A program made the translations under genes and the position numbers. A stretch of DNA of 64,000 nt, taken from contig NZ_JABBJF010000009.1 of the NCBI RefSeq assembly GCF_014218705.1, positions 86,382-150,381 on the forward strand. The letters run 5' to 3'. The stretch comes from Kluyvera sichuanensis (GTDB lineage Bacteria; Pseudomonadota; Gammaproteobacteria; Enterobacterales; Enterobacteriaceae). Positions within the stretch are counted from its first letter, which is position 1. Every line of letters starts with the position of its first letter. Below the pieces are notes generated by a model. That model had not been told where the DNA came from, did no database searches, and was given only the letters and a program-made list of their open reading frames with translations. This document shows positions 33,350-45,985 of this stretch, in pieces.

Positions 33350-34720
33350 TTACTTTTTCTTCACCGGACGCTGCCAGCCTTGCTTGTGTACCTGTGGTAC
33401 GCGGCTCAGCACCAGTTCGTTATCAGCAACGTCGCGGGTCACGGTGGTACCGGCCGCGATGGTCACGCCTTTGCCAATCGTTACCGGCGCCACCAGCTGG
33501 CTGTCGGAACCGACAAAGACGTCGTCGCCAATAATCGTTTTAAACTTGTTGGCGCCATCGTAGTTGCAGGTAATGGTACCCGCGCCGATGTTAACGTTAT
33601 CGCCAATTTCCGCATCGCCGAGGTAGGTCAGATGACCGGCTTTTGAGCCTTTACCCAGACGCGCTTTTTTCATTTCGACGAAGTTACCCACGTGTGCGCC
33701 TTCCAGCAGCTCAGCGCCAGGACGCAGACGGGCGAACGGGCCGATGGTGCAGGCTGCTTCCAGATGGGCATCTTCCACCACGCTGTACGGGCTGATTTCG
33801 CAGTCGTCGCCGATGGTCGCGTTTTTAATCACGCAGCCTGCGCCGATTTTGACGCGATGGCCCAGCACGACGTTGCCTTCAAGGATAACGTTAGTATCAA
33901 TTTCAACATCGCGCCCATGAGACAAGGTGCCGCGCAGGTCAAAACGCGCCGGGTCACGCAGCATTACGCCTGCCAGCAGCAGTTTTTCTGCCTGCTCGGA
34001 CTGGTAAATGCGCTCAAGGCGAGAAAGCTGCAGGCGGTTATTCACGCCGTCAGTTTCACTGATACGCGCCGGGTGAACGGCGGCAATCTCACGGCCTTCG
34101 CGGTATGCCATGGCGATGATATCGGTGATATAGAACTCACCCTGCGCATTGTTATTGTCGAGCTTCGCCAGCCAGCGCTTCAGGTCCGCGCCGTTAGCAA
34201 TCAGGATACCGGTATTGATTTCCTGAATCTGACGCTGTGCTTCGGTGGCATCTTTGTGCTCAACGATGCCGGTCACTTTGCCGTTCTCACGGGTAATACG
34301 GCCATAACCGCTTGGATCGTCCAGCACCACCGTCAGCAGGCCAATTCCGCCCTGCGGCTTGGCTTCACGCAGGCGCTGCAGCGTTTCAACGGAGATCAGC
34401 GGCACGTCGCCGTAGAGCATCAGAATATCTTCGTCATCCGCGAAGAACGGCGCAGCCTGCTGCATCGCATGACCGGTGCCCAGCTGTTCAGCCTGCAGCA
34501 CCCAGTTCAGGTTGTCATCGGATAAAGCTTGCTTCAGTAAATCACCGCCGTGACCGTACACCAGGTGGACCTGGTTCGCGCCAACATGATTCGCGGCATC
34601 AATGACATGCTGCACCATCGGCTTGCCGGCCAGGGTATGCAACACTTTTGGAAGATCGGAATACATACGCGTGCCTTTGCCAGCGGCAAGGATCACAACG
34701 CTCATGGTACGGTTAGACAT
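33350..34720 (-). CDS. glmU: Bifunctional UDP-GlcNAc synthesis enzyme GlmU
   Basis: 456 residues, cytoplasmic homotrimer. The N-terminal uridylyltransferase has the Rossmann-like motif [18 protein letters not shown] and joins UTP to GlcNAc 1-phosphate. The C-terminal left-handed beta-helix with hexapeptide repeats (about residues 250-440) is the acetyltransferase that acetylates glucosamine 1-phosphate from acetyl-CoA. It provides the UDP-GlcNAc for cell-wall and LPS synthesis and is upstream of glmS in one operon. Confidence 0.99.
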   Translation of the reverse strand: MSNRTMSVVILAAGKGTRMYSDLPKVLHTLAGKPMVQHVIDAANHVGANQVHLVYGHGGDLLKQALSDDNLNWVLQAEQLGTGHAMQQAAPFFADDEDILMLYGDVPLISVETLQRLREAKPQGGIGLLTVVLDDPSGYGRITRENGKVTGIVEHKDATEAQRQIQEINTGILIANGADLKRWLAKLDNNNAQGEFYITDIIAMAYREGREIAAVHPARISETDGVNNRLQLSRLERIYQSEQAEKLLLAGVMLRDPARFDLRGTLSHGRDVEIDTNVILEGNVVLGHRVKIGAGCVIKNATIGDDCEISPYSVVEDAHLEAACTIGPFARLRPGAELLEGAHVGNFVEMKKARLGKGSKAGHLTYLGDAEIGDNVNIGAGTITCNYDGANKFKTIIGDDVFVGSDSQLVAPVTIGKGVTIAAGTTVTRDVADNELVLSRVPQVHKQGWQRPVKKK

Positions 34721-34936
34721 AGGTATCCTGTCTGTAGATTAAGTATGAAGTAAAGCGGGTTAACGTTGAAAATTCTACATATTTTTCGCCATGAAATGGC
34801 CTGCTGATAAAACGCTCAACATTACCTTTCGCCCTGTTTTTCTTCCCTTATTTTCGTCCATATCAAACGCATTTGTCTCGTAAGAAATCAGCCCAATCGC
34901 GGGTTAGCGCGCTATCTCTCTGCTTATATTGTTTTT
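34721..34936. other. glmU/pelX divergent gap, glmU side
   Basis: AT-rich non-coding sequence that must contain the glmU promoters. I see no reading frame, repeat or clear operator in it. Confidence 0.5.
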
Positions 34937-34981
34937 TTGACACCTGAATAAAGGCTACATCATATTTAAAACACTGTTTTA
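34937..34981 (+). promoter_or_regulatory. pelX promoter with KdgR-like operator
   Basis: Consensus -35 TTGACA (34937-34942), 18-nt spacer and CATATT (34961-34966). The perfect palindrome TAAAACA-C-TGTTTTA (34967-34981) immediately follows and would cover the transcript start. Its form resembles KdgR operators of pectinolytic enterobacteria (TGAAAC/GTTTCA type). KdgR control fits a pectate lyase but is inferred. Confidence 0.6.
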
Positions 34982-35065
34982 TTTACTCGATATTGTGACG
35001 AGCGAAAAAGAAACAGCGTTTTGATTTGTTGATAATTACGGCGCTCAACCATTCAGGAAGATGAT

Positions 35066-37249
35066 ATGAAAAAGAAAATACCTCTGGCTCTGACTCTTTG
35101 TAGCGCAGCACTCTCCCTCTCGGCACAGGCCCAGGCCCAGGCGCCCCAGCAATGGAAGGCGATCGCTTTTGGGCAATCCACTGACGTTAACTTCTCCTCT
35201 AACGTGTTGCCGGAGAAGGTTGGCGTTAACAACGTGACGATTGATGGTAAGACGCTGACCCCGCAGCAAATTGCCTCACTCAGTAAACCTATCACCATTG
35301 AAAGCCGCGGCGGTAAGATTGCCAACTCGCACGACGGCCTGACTTTTTTCTACACCACGCTGCCGAGCGATGAGAATTTTGTTCTCTCTGCTACGGTTAC
35401 CGTCGATCAGTTTGGCCCGGAAAATGGCGCCAAACCGGCCGCTCAGGAAGGGGCTGGACTGCTGGTACGCGATATTATCGGCACGCCTCGTCAGGAGCCG
35501 TTGAAAGAGGGCTATGAAGAGTTTCCTGCGGCTTCAAATATGGTGATGAACGCCATCATGACCCAGGATAAAAAAGACGATTATCGCGTTAAGCTACAGG
35601 CTATCTCACGCAACGGCATCACCCAACCTTGGGGTAATGCGGGCTCTGAGATTAAAAAGGTGAGCTATAAGGAAGGCGTTGACCTGCGAGAGTCGCCGGC
35701 TTTCCGCCTTAAGCTCGAGCGAACGAATGAAGGCTTTATCACCGCCTGGGCGCCGGTCGGCAGCGAAGAGTGGGTCATCCAGCAGGTGCCGAATGCCGAT
35801 CTGATTTCGGTGCAGGATAAAAAGCAGTACTACGTGGGCTTCTTTGCTTCCCGTAATGCGAAAATCACCGTCAGCGACGCCTCTCTGACGACGTCGGCTG
35901 CGCAGACCGTGGCCTCGAAGCCGTTTGTGGCAAAATCCTGGCCGGTGGTGATGCAGGTGGCATCAGGCAGCCAGAGTGCAGGCCAGAACTATACCTTACA
36001 GGCGCGGGCCAACTACGATGGTCAGTTCTCGGTGCGCCAGAACGAAGTGGTGATCGGGGAGAATAAACCGGTGAAAGCCGGTGAGATGTTTACCCTGCCA
36101 ACGAAGCTCGCCGAGAGCAACAACTTCCAGATTACCTTTACCCCCACCAGCGGTCGCGATCGTTCGCCGGTTGAACAGCAGCTTTCCGTTAGCCAGCACA
36201 AAGCCACGGTAAGCAGTACGCTGTACGCCGCCGCCGACGGTAAAGCCGATGCCAAAGGCACGGCAGAAGCGCCAATGGATCTGGCCACCGCCATCGCGCT
36301 TGTACCACCTGGCGGTAAAGTGGTACTGGCGGCAGGTGACTACGCGAAGACCGATATCCCACTCTCCGCAAGCGGCCTTGAAAAGGGTCGTAAAACGCTG
36401 GAAGCGGCGGGTAAAGCGGTTATCCACGGCATGCTGCTGGACGGCCACTACTGGACGATTCGCGGTGTGGATATTACCGACAAGAGCCTGCGTATTCAGG
36501 GAAGCCACAACCTTATCGAGAACGTCACTGCCTATCACAATGACGACACCGGCATTCAGATCTCTTCCGTCGATAAGATCGGTCGCCCATTGTGGGCAAG
36601 CCATAACCGTGTGGTGAACGCCGAATCTTACAGCAACGAAGATCCGGGTAAGATCAACGCCGACGGTTTTGCGGTGAAGATGCGCGTGGGTGAAGGTAAC
36701 CGCCTGGAAGGGTGCTACTCCCATGACAACATCGACGACGGTTTCGATCTGTTCAACAAGATTGAGGATGGTGCGAACGGCGTGGTGGTGATTGAGAACT
36801 CCATTGCCCGCAACAATACCAGCAACGGCTTTAAACTCGGCGGTGAAGGCCAGCCTGTGGCCCACGAAATTCGCAACAGTATCGCCATTGGCAACCATCT
36901 CGATGGTTTCACCGACAACTTCAACCCTGGCAAGCTGGTGGTGGTGAACAACGTTGCCGTTGATAACCAGCGCTTTAACTTTATCTTCCGCCCAAGCCCA
37001 TACGGTGACGCCGCTACTCAAGGCGTGTTCAGCGACAATATTTCGCTGCGCAGTCAGCCGGGGAAATATGACGATGCGGTGGTCGGGAACGTTGATGCCA
37101 CCAACTACTTCATCGAGAAGGGAAAAAGCATTAATACGGAAGGCAAGGAGTTGCGCGCGGAAGATTTCCAGTCGCTGGAGTTACCGCAGCCGCTCACCCG
37201 TAATGCGGACGGGAGTTTTAATACCGGGAATTTCCTGACCAAGGATTAA
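35066..37249 (+). CDS. pelX: Periplasmic exopolygalacturonate lyase, PL9 family (PelX-like)
   Basis: 727 residues with a Sec signal peptide ending in the AQAQAQA repeat (about residue 26), so probably periplasmic. Residues about 30-380 form an N-terminal region with beta-sandwich character (GAGLLVRDIIGTP; YYVGFFASRNAKITVSD). The C-terminal part is a right-handed beta-helix of family PL9 with INADGFAVKMRVGEGN (predicted catalytic Lys), CYSHDNIDDGFDLFNK (calcium acids), NTSNGFKLGGEG and NHLDGFTDNFNPG. Dickeya PelX of similar size releases unsaturated digalacturonate from pectate ends. AGGA precedes the ATG. It is a single accessory gene between glmU and atpC, with no other pectin genes nearby. 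Confidence 0.88.
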   Translation: MKKKIPLALTLCSAALSLSAQAQAQAPQQWKAIAFGQSTDVNFSSNVLPEKVGVNNVTIDGKTLTPQQIASLSKPITIESRGGKIANSHDGLTFFYTTLPSDENFVLSATVTVDQFGPENGAKPAAQEGAGLLVRDIIGTPRQEPLKEGYEEFPAASNMVMNAIMTQDKKDDYRVKLQAISRNGITQPWGNAGSEIKKVSYKEGVDLRESPAFRLKLERTNEGFITAWAPVGSEEWVIQQVPNADLISVQDKKQYYVGFFASRNAKITVSDASLTTSAAQTVASKPFVAKSWPVVMQVASGSQSAGQNYTLQARANYDGQFSVRQNEVVIGENKPVKAGEMFTLPTKLAESNNFQITFTPTSGRDRSPVEQQLSVSQHKATVSSTLYAAADGKADAKGTAEAPMDLATAIALVPPGGKVVLAAGDYAKTDIPLSASGLEKGRKTLEAAGKAVIHGMLLDGHYWTIRGVDITDKSLRIQGSHNLIENVTAYHNDDTGIQISSVDKIGRPLWASHNRVVNAESYSNEDPGKINADGFAVKMRVGEGNRLEGCYSHDNIDDGFDLFNKIEDGANGVVVIENSIARNNTSNGFKLGGEGQPVAHEIRNSIAIGNHLDGFTDNFNPGKLVVVNNVAVDNQRFNFIFRPSPYGDAATQGVFSDNISLRSQPGKYDDAVVGNVDATNYFIEKGKSINTEGKELRAEDFQSLELPQPLTRNADGSFNTGNFLTKD

Positions 37250-37261
37250 GAAGCCGCTTCG

Positions 37262-37338
37262 CCTGGACGGGCTACATCATCAGGTAGCCCGGACGAGGTG
37301 CACCAGCACCGACTCCGGGAAATGCTCCGGCCTACAAA
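37262..37338. repeat. REP-like repeat after pelX
   Basis: Inverted GGGCTACATCATCAGGTAGCCC followed by a second imperfect arm ending CCGGCCTAC. It has REP/BIME character. Confidence 0.55.
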
Positions 37339-37342
37339 ATAC

Positions 37343-37370
37343 AAAGGTCGCCATAAGGCGACCTTTTTCG
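37343..37370 (+). terminator. pelX terminator
   Basis: Perfect 8-bp stem AGGTCGCC-ATAA-GGCGACCT followed by five Ts on the plus strand. Read on the minus strand the same stem is followed by TTTGTATTTTG, so it could also end a leftward transcript from the small frame at 37478-37549. Confidence 0.82.
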
Positions 37371-37477
37371 TTTTTGGTTCTGTTTACACCGCGTGTGTTG
37401 TGGTTTTCGTTAGCGGTACAGCGCTTAACAGAACGGCATCTGACCTACAGGTGAGGCGGCCAGTGCGGTCATCAACC

Positions 37478-37549
37478 TTACAGGTTGAAAGTACCGAAAG
37501 AGATGTTCATAGCGCTGAAAAGGGCGACGATTTTGTTGATCAGTTTCAT
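37478..37549 (-). CDS. Possible 23-residue small protein (unrecognised)
   Basis: On the minus strand ATG at 37549 opens 23 codons ending TAA: MKLINKIVALFSAMNISFGT then FNL. It is preceded by CAGGATAAAAATC, a good AGGA ribosome-binding site 8 nt from the ATG. The peptide is short, basic at the N-terminus and hydrophobic in the centre, like many membrane-associated small proteins. A hairpin CAACCT-GTA-AGGTTG overlaps its stop codon. Two matching palindromes lie upstream. I do not recognise the product; it could be a real small protein, a leader peptide or part of a regulatory RNA. Confidence 0.42.
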   Translation of the reverse strand: MKLINKIVALFSAMNISFGTFNL

Positions 37550-37581
37550 GATTTTTATCCTGCGATAGTAGTGATATTTTC

Positions 37582-37654
37582 TGTGACTCATGTCACAAAA
37601 AGAAGTCTACTCCTCGGACATTTATCGATCAATAGTTTTGTGACTCAAATCACA
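37582..37654 (-). promoter_or_regulatory. Pair of CRP/FNR-like palindromes
   Basis: TGTGACTCATGTCACA (37582-37597) and TGTGACTCAAATCACA (37639-37654) share the outer TGTGA/TCACA arms, perfect for the CRP core, and also the same CTCA in the spacer. Centres are 57 bp apart. The arrangement upstream of the 23-codon frame suggests control of a leftward transcript; no convincing -10/-35 pair was found at classical CRP distances. Confidence 0.6.
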
Positions 37655-37702
37655 AAATATTTAAAATACCTTTTCAGTTTCATTTAAATTAAAACAAACC
37701 AT

Positions 37703-37736
37703 AAAAAAAGCCAGCCTGGAAACCAGACTGGCTTTT
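37703..37736 (-). terminator. atp operon terminator
   Basis: On the minus strand AAAAAGCCAGTCTGG-TTTC-CAGGCTGGC followed by seven Ts, 17 nt past the atpC stop. Confidence 0.88.
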
Positions 37737-37753
37737 TGACTTTCAAGCCGGTG

Positions 37754-38173
37754 TTACATCGCTTTTTTGGTCAACTCGATAACGCGCAGTTTAGCGATCG
37801 CTTTGGCCAGCTCCGCGGACGCCTGAGCGTAATCCACGTCACCATGAGAGCTCTTAATGTGCTCTTCGGCCTTACGTTTCGCTTCCAGTGCTCGCGCTTC
37901 GTCGAGGTCCTGGCCGCGAATAGCGGTATCAGCCAGAACGGTCACGCTACCAGGCTGCACTTCAAGAATGCCGCCGGACAGATAGATAAACTCTTCATGA
38001 CCGAACTGTTTAACGATGCGAATCATACCAGGCTTAATGGCGGTGAGCAGCGGTGCGTGCCCCGGGAAAATACCCAGTTCACCTTCGCTACCCGTTACCT
38101 GGATTTTCTCGACCAGACCAGAGAACATTTGTTGCTCTGCGCTGACGACGTCCAGGTGGTAAGTCATTGCCAT
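37754..38173 (-). CDS. atpC: ATP synthase F1 epsilon subunit
   Basis: 139 residues. N-terminal beta-sandwich ([30 protein letters not shown]) and C-terminal two-helix region that can inhibit rotation in the extended state. It belongs to the central stalk with gamma. Last gene of the atp operon. Confidence 0.99.
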   Translation of the reverse strand: MAMTYHLDVVSAEQQMFSGLVEKIQVTGSEGELGIFPGHAPLLTAIKPGMIRIVKQFGHEEFIYLSGGILEVQPGSVTVLADTAIRGQDLDEARALEAKRKAEEHIKSSHGDVDYAQASAELAKAIAKLRVIELTKKAM

Positions 38174-38193
38174 ATCACCCTCCGATTAAGGCG

Positions 38194-40466
<2,273 letters not shown>

Positions 40467-40515
40467 GAGCTTCTCCTCAATGCCTACGGCCTGCCCTAAG
40501 ACAGGCCGTCAGACT

Positions 40516-42057
40516 TTACCAGGATTGGGTTGCTTTGAAGGAATCGAGGATGCCTTTCAGCTTGCCTTCGATTTCGTCGTTATAGCCACCGGACTGGTTG
40601 ATCTCTTGCATCAACGGAGCGTGATCACGGTCAACGTAAGCCAGCAGAGCGGCTTCGAAGCTACCGATTTTCGCCAGCTCTACATCAGCCAGATAACCAC
40701 GTTCTGCCGCGAACAGAACCAGAGACTGCTGCGCGACTGACATCGGCGCATACTGTTTCTGTTTCAGCAGTTCAGTCACTTTCTGACCATGGTCCAGCTG
40801 CTTACGGGTTGCATCGTCAAGGTCAGATGCGAACTGGGAGAACGCTGCCAGTTCACGATACTGTGCCAGAGCGGTACGGATACCACCGGACAGTTTCTTC
40901 ATGATCTTGGTCTGAGCTGCACCACCAACACGGGATACGGAGATACCCGGGTTAACCGCAGGACGAATACCGGCGTTGAACAGGTTGGTTTCCAGGAAGA
41001 TCTGACCATCGGTAATGGAAATTACGTTGGTCGGAACGAATGCGGAAACGTCACCAGCCTGCGTTTCGATAATCGGCAGAGCGGTCAGAGAACCCGTTTT
41101 CCCTTTCACTTCACCTTTGGTGAAGGTCTCAACGTATTCAGCGTTAACACGCGCAGCACGCTCCAGCAGACGGGAGTGCAGATAGAATACGTCGCCTGGG
41201 AATGCTTCACGTCCTGGTGGACGACGGAGCAGCAGGGAGATCTGACGGTAAGCGACAGCCTGTTTAGACAGGTCATCATAAATGATCAGCGCATCTTCGC
41301 CACGGTCGCGGAAGTATTCGCCCATTGCGCAACCGGCATATGGTGCCAGGTACTGCAGTGCAGCGGATTCAGACGCGGTTGCTACAACAACGATGGTGTT
41401 AGCCAGCGCGCCGTGTTCTTCCAGTTTACGTACCACGTTAGAAATGGTGGACGCTTTCTGGCCGATAGCAACGTATACGCACTTGATGCCGGAATCACGT
41501 TGGTTGATGATGGCGTCGATTGCCAGAGCGGTTTTACCGGTCTGACGGTCGCCGATGATCAGTTCACGCTGACCACGACCGATTGGGATCATGGCATCAA
41601 CGGATTTATAACCAGTCTGAACTGGCTGATCAACGGACTGACGTTCGATTACGCCTGGTGCGATAGCTTCAACGGCGGAGAAGCCGTCGTTGTCCAGCGC
41701 GCCTTTACCATCGATTGGTGCACCCAGGGTGTTAACCACACGGCCCAGCAGGCCACGGCCAACCGGAACTTCCAGGATACGACCAGTACACTTGACGGTC
41801 ATGCCTTCGGCAAGGTCAGCGTACGGACCCATTACTACAGCACCTACGGAGTCGCGCTCCAGGTTCAGTGCGATAGCGTAACGGTTACCCGGCAGGGAGA
41901 TCATTTCACCCTGCATACAATCGGCCAGGCCGTGGATGCGGATAACACCGTCACTTACAGAAACAATAGTACCTTCGTTGTGAGCTTCACTCACAACACT
42001 GAACTGAGCAATGCGCTGCTTGATCAGTTCGCTGATTTCGGTGGAATTCAGTTGCAT
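40516..42057 (-). CDS. atpA: ATP synthase F1 alpha subunit
   Basis: 513 residues, non-catalytic nucleotide-binding subunit alternating with beta. P-loop GDRQTGKTA; the N-terminus [19 protein letters not shown] binds delta at the top of F1; the [13 protein letters not shown] region is conserved. Confidence 0.99.
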   Translation of the reverse strand: MQLNSTEISELIKQRIAQFSVVSEAHNEGTIVSVSDGVIRIHGLADCMQGEMISLPGNRYAIALNLERDSVGAVVMGPYADLAEGMTVKCTGRILEVPVGRGLLGRVVNTLGAPIDGKGALDNDGFSAVEAIAPGVIERQSVDQPVQTGYKSVDAMIPIGRGQRELIIGDRQTGKTALAIDAIINQRDSGIKCVYVAIGQKASTISNVVRKLEEHGALANTIVVVATASESAALQYLAPYAGCAMGEYFRDRGEDALIIYDDLSKQAVAYRQISLLLRRPPGREAFPGDVFYLHSRLLERAARVNAEYVETFTKGEVKGKTGSLTALPIIETQAGDVSAFVPTNVISITDGQIFLETNLFNAGIRPAVNPGISVSRVGGAAQTKIMKKLSGGIRTALAQYRELAAFSQFASDLDDATRKQLDHGQKVTELLKQKQYAPMSVAQQSLVLFAAERGYLADVELAKIGSFEAALLAYVDRDHAPLMQEINQSGGYNDEIEGKLKGILDSFKATQSW

Positions 42058-42069
42058 GCTCCAGTCCCC

Positions 42070-42603
42070 TTAAGACTGCAAGACGTCTGCAAGGCGCTCA
42101 AGACGGCCGCGTACGCTGCCATCAATGACCATATCACCCGCACGGATGATAACGCCCGCCATTACAGACTTATCGATTTTGCAATTCAGCTTAACTTTGC
42201 GTGACAGACGCTTTTCCATCGCGGCGCTGATTTTCGCAAGCTGTTCTTCATTGAGCGCATTAGCGGAGATGACTTCTACCTCAGAGGTAGCTTCACTCGC
42301 GGCGCGCAGATGAATGAACTGCTCGAGAACATCCGGGAGCACTTTAAGACGACCATTTTCAGCCATCACCATAATCAGGTTCTGGCCATTTTCGTCCAGT
42401 TGCTCACCGCATACTGCGATAAACGACTTAGAGAGCGTTTCCGGTGCCAGCGCACCAGACAGAAGCTCTGCCATTTGTTCGTTCTTCGTCACTTCGGCGG
42501 CAAACGCCAGCATGTCCTGCCAGCGATCTACGCTTTTGTGTTCGACGGCAAAGTCAAAAGCTGCTTTGGCGTAGGGGCGAGCTACCGTAACAAATTCAGA
42601 CAT
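42070..42603 (-). CDS. atpH: ATP synthase F1 delta subunit
   Basis: 177 residues. The all-helical N-terminal domain ([16 protein letters not shown]) binds alpha, and the C-terminal part holds the b dimer of the peripheral stalk. Length equals E. coli AtpH. Confidence 0.99.
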   Translation of the reverse strand: MSEFVTVARPYAKAAFDFAVEHKSVDRWQDMLAFAAEVTKNEQMAELLSGALAPETLSKSFIAVCGEQLDENGQNLIMVMAENGRLKVLPDVLEQFIHLRAASEATSEVEVISANALNEEQLAKISAAMEKRLSRKVKLNCKIDKSVMAGVIIRAGDMVIDGSVRGRLERLADVLQS

Positions 42604-42617
42604 CAGCCCCTCCCTCC

Positions 42618-43088
42618 TTACAGTTCAGCGACAAGTTTGTCCACGATGTCGCTGTTAGCAGCTTCATCCACGGAACGTTCGATGATCTTCTCGGCGCCAG
42701 CAACAGCCAGGATAGCGACTTGCTTACGCAGCTCTTCGCGGGCACGTTTACGCTCAGCATCAATTTCTGCCTGAGCCTGTGCCACGATTTTGTTACGTTC
42801 CTGCTCTGCTTCAGTTTTGGCTTCGTCCAGGATCTGAGAGCGACGTTTGTTCGCCTGCTCGATGATTACCTGGGCTTCCGCTTTCGCTTTTTTCAGCTGG
42901 TCGGTCGCATTGGCCTGTGCAAGGTCCAGATCCTTTTTAGCTCGTTCTGCAGAAGAAAGGCCGTCAGCAATTTCTTTTTGACGCTTTTCGATGGCTGCCA
43001 TTAAAGGCGGCCATACGTACTTCATGCAGAACAGAACGAAGAGGACAAACGCGATGGCCTGGCCGAGGATTGTTGCGTTAAGATTCAC
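42618..43088 (-). CDS. atpF: ATP synthase Fo b subunit
   Basis: 156 residues. One N-terminal TM segment ([20 protein letters not shown]) and a long charged helix (about residues 35-140, rich in Ala/Lys/Glu) that dimerises as the peripheral stalk. It starts 66 nt after atpE. Confidence 0.99.
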   Translation of the reverse strand: MNLNATILGQAIAFVLFVLFCMKYVWPPLMAAIEKRQKEIADGLSSAERAKKDLDLAQANATDQLKKAKAEAQVIIEQANKRRSQILDEAKTEAEQERNKIVAQAQAEIDAERKRAREELRKQVAILAVAGAEKIIERSVDEAANSDIVDKLVAEL

Positions 43089-43137
43089 AGCACAATGCCT
43101 CTTTATCTAGTTAACGTTCTGATATTGCTCTTACTTA

Positions 43138-43420
<283 letters not shown>

Positions 43421-43440
43421 AACGTAGTAGTGTTGGTAAA

Positions 43441-44645
<1,205 letters not shown>

Positions 44646-44735
44646 CACGTTTGTACTCCTGCTCCCTTTGAGGTATGCCGCGTGTCGTATAAAACGTTCT
44701 TTAATGCTCTGAGTCAAGCATCAAAAAGCGGTCAA

Positions 44736-44763
44736 ATTATACGGTGACACCCCGTGATTTCAA
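44736..44763 (-). promoter_or_regulatory. atp operon promoter
   Basis: On the minus strand TTGAAA (44758-44763), a 16-nt spacer and consensus TATAAT (44736-44741), about 90 nt before atpI. Confidence 0.82.
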
Positions 44764-45259
44764 ACAATAAGTAGCCAAAACGTGAATAAATATTTAATTA
44801 TTTTTCATTCGCGCTGTTTTTCTACTTTTCGCCAAAGTGTGAACGATCGTACAAAACTGCAAATACACCGAAAATAGTGATTACAAAGCGTGCACGAGAT
44901 CACATATTAAACATTTTCGAGCGAACCGCATAAATCATTGTAGCAAAACGGAAGTTCTCATCATTCTGATATATAAGACTTAATCCGCCCACTCTTTTAA
45001 AAACACCGCGATACAGAACAAAAACCATTCATTGACATTTATAATAATTTATTAACATGACAAAATGACGAATGGGCTGACTTTTAGCAGACTGATATTT
45101 TCCATGTTGACTATTTTAAGTCTTAACAAAAAAAGCCGCGTTACAATGAAGATAAACTTAAGTTAATCGCTGGTTAAATATAGCAGGTCGCTGGCGCTAA
45201 TTGTCGTGCATTTGTTAACACCAGAGCCCCCACTTTTTCTCTACTTTTTTTGATAAAAA
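44764..45259. other. Long AT-rich gap between rsmG and atpI
   Basis: About 500 nt with no reading frame or stable repeat. It is unusually A/T-rich with several A- and T-tracts (for example near 44800, 45040 and 45125), compatible with bent DNA or nucleoid-protein binding upstream of the atp promoter. No terminator is seen after rsmG, so read-through into atpI is possible. A gap of similar size exists in E. coli. Confidence 0.6.
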
Positions 45260-45883
45260 TTAAATTTTATTTGCTTTAATAATAACCAAATGACGCTCCC
45301 CTTCCAGCTGAGGAACGTTCAACGGCACCACGCTCTCGACGCTAAACGGCGCAGGAAGCTGAGCGATTTCCTCTTCCGGAAGCTGTCCCTTCAATGCGTA
45401 AAAGCGCCCAGCGTCACCTGGAAGGTGATGGCACCAGGTCACCATGTCAGTCAGCGAAGCAAATGCACGGCTAATCACGCCGTCAAACGGCGGTTCAGCC
45501 GGAAAGTCTTCAACACGGCTCTGCACCGGCGTGATGTTAGTCAGCGCTAACTCGTGCTGTACCTGGCGCAGGAAGCGGACACGTTTGCCCAGGCTATCCA
45601 GCAGCGTGAAGTGAGCATCAGGACGCACGATGGACAGCGGAATACCCGGCAGGCCAGGACCGGTACCGACGTCGATAAAGCGTTCACCTTTGAGCGACGG
45701 CGCTACCACGATGCTGTCGAGAATATGGCGGACCAGCATCTCGTTAGGATCGCGAACCGAAGTCAGGTTGTAGGCTTTGTTCCACTTGTGCAGCATATCC
45801 ACGTATGCCACAAGCTGGTTTTTCTGGTGATCGGAGAGGGAAATTCCTGCTTCATTCAGCAGTCGGGAGAGTTTGTTGAGCAC
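45260..45883 (-). CDS. rsmG: 16S rRNA m7G527 methyltransferase RsmG
   Basis: 207 residues. SAM-binding motif [17 protein letters not shown]. It methylates N7 of G527 in 16S rRNA; its loss gives low-level streptomycin resistance in E. coli. It lies downstream of mnmG (the old gidA-gidB pair), separated by a REP element. Confidence 0.98.
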   Translation of the reverse strand: MLNKLSRLLNEAGISLSDHQKNQLVAYVDMLHKWNKAYNLTSVRDPNEMLVRHILDSIVVAPSLKGERFIDVGTGPGLPGIPLSIVRPDAHFTLLDSLGKRVRFLRQVQHELALTNITPVQSRVEDFPAEPPFDGVISRAFASLTDMVTWCHHLPGDAGRFYALKGQLPEEEIAQLPAPFSVESVVPLNVPQLEGERHLVIIKANKI

Positions 45884-45907
45884 GGAGAATACCTGTTAGC
45901 GATAATC

Positions 45908-45975
45908 TGCCGGAAGACGGCTTCGCCCTATCCGGCCTAGGTTATAGGCCCGGCAAGCGTAGCGCTACCGGGCAT
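45908..45975. repeat. REP/BIME element between mnmG and rsmG
   Basis: GCCGGAAGACGGCTTCGCC...TATCCGGCC followed by inverted GGCCCGGCAAGCGTAGCGC...CCGGGC: two REP-type hairpins in the mnmG-rsmG transcript. Confidence 0.75.
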
Positions 45976-45985
45976 GTTCGGTGCA

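Noticed and set aside
34985..35010. CRP site before pelX
   Set aside because: Only a TGTGA half-site is visible near 34994; the opposite arm is absent.
40789..42204. 471-codon plus-strand frame opposite atpA
   Set aside because: Long opposite-strand frames are common against highly biased genes such as atpA. The translation has no protein-like pattern and no ribosome-binding site.
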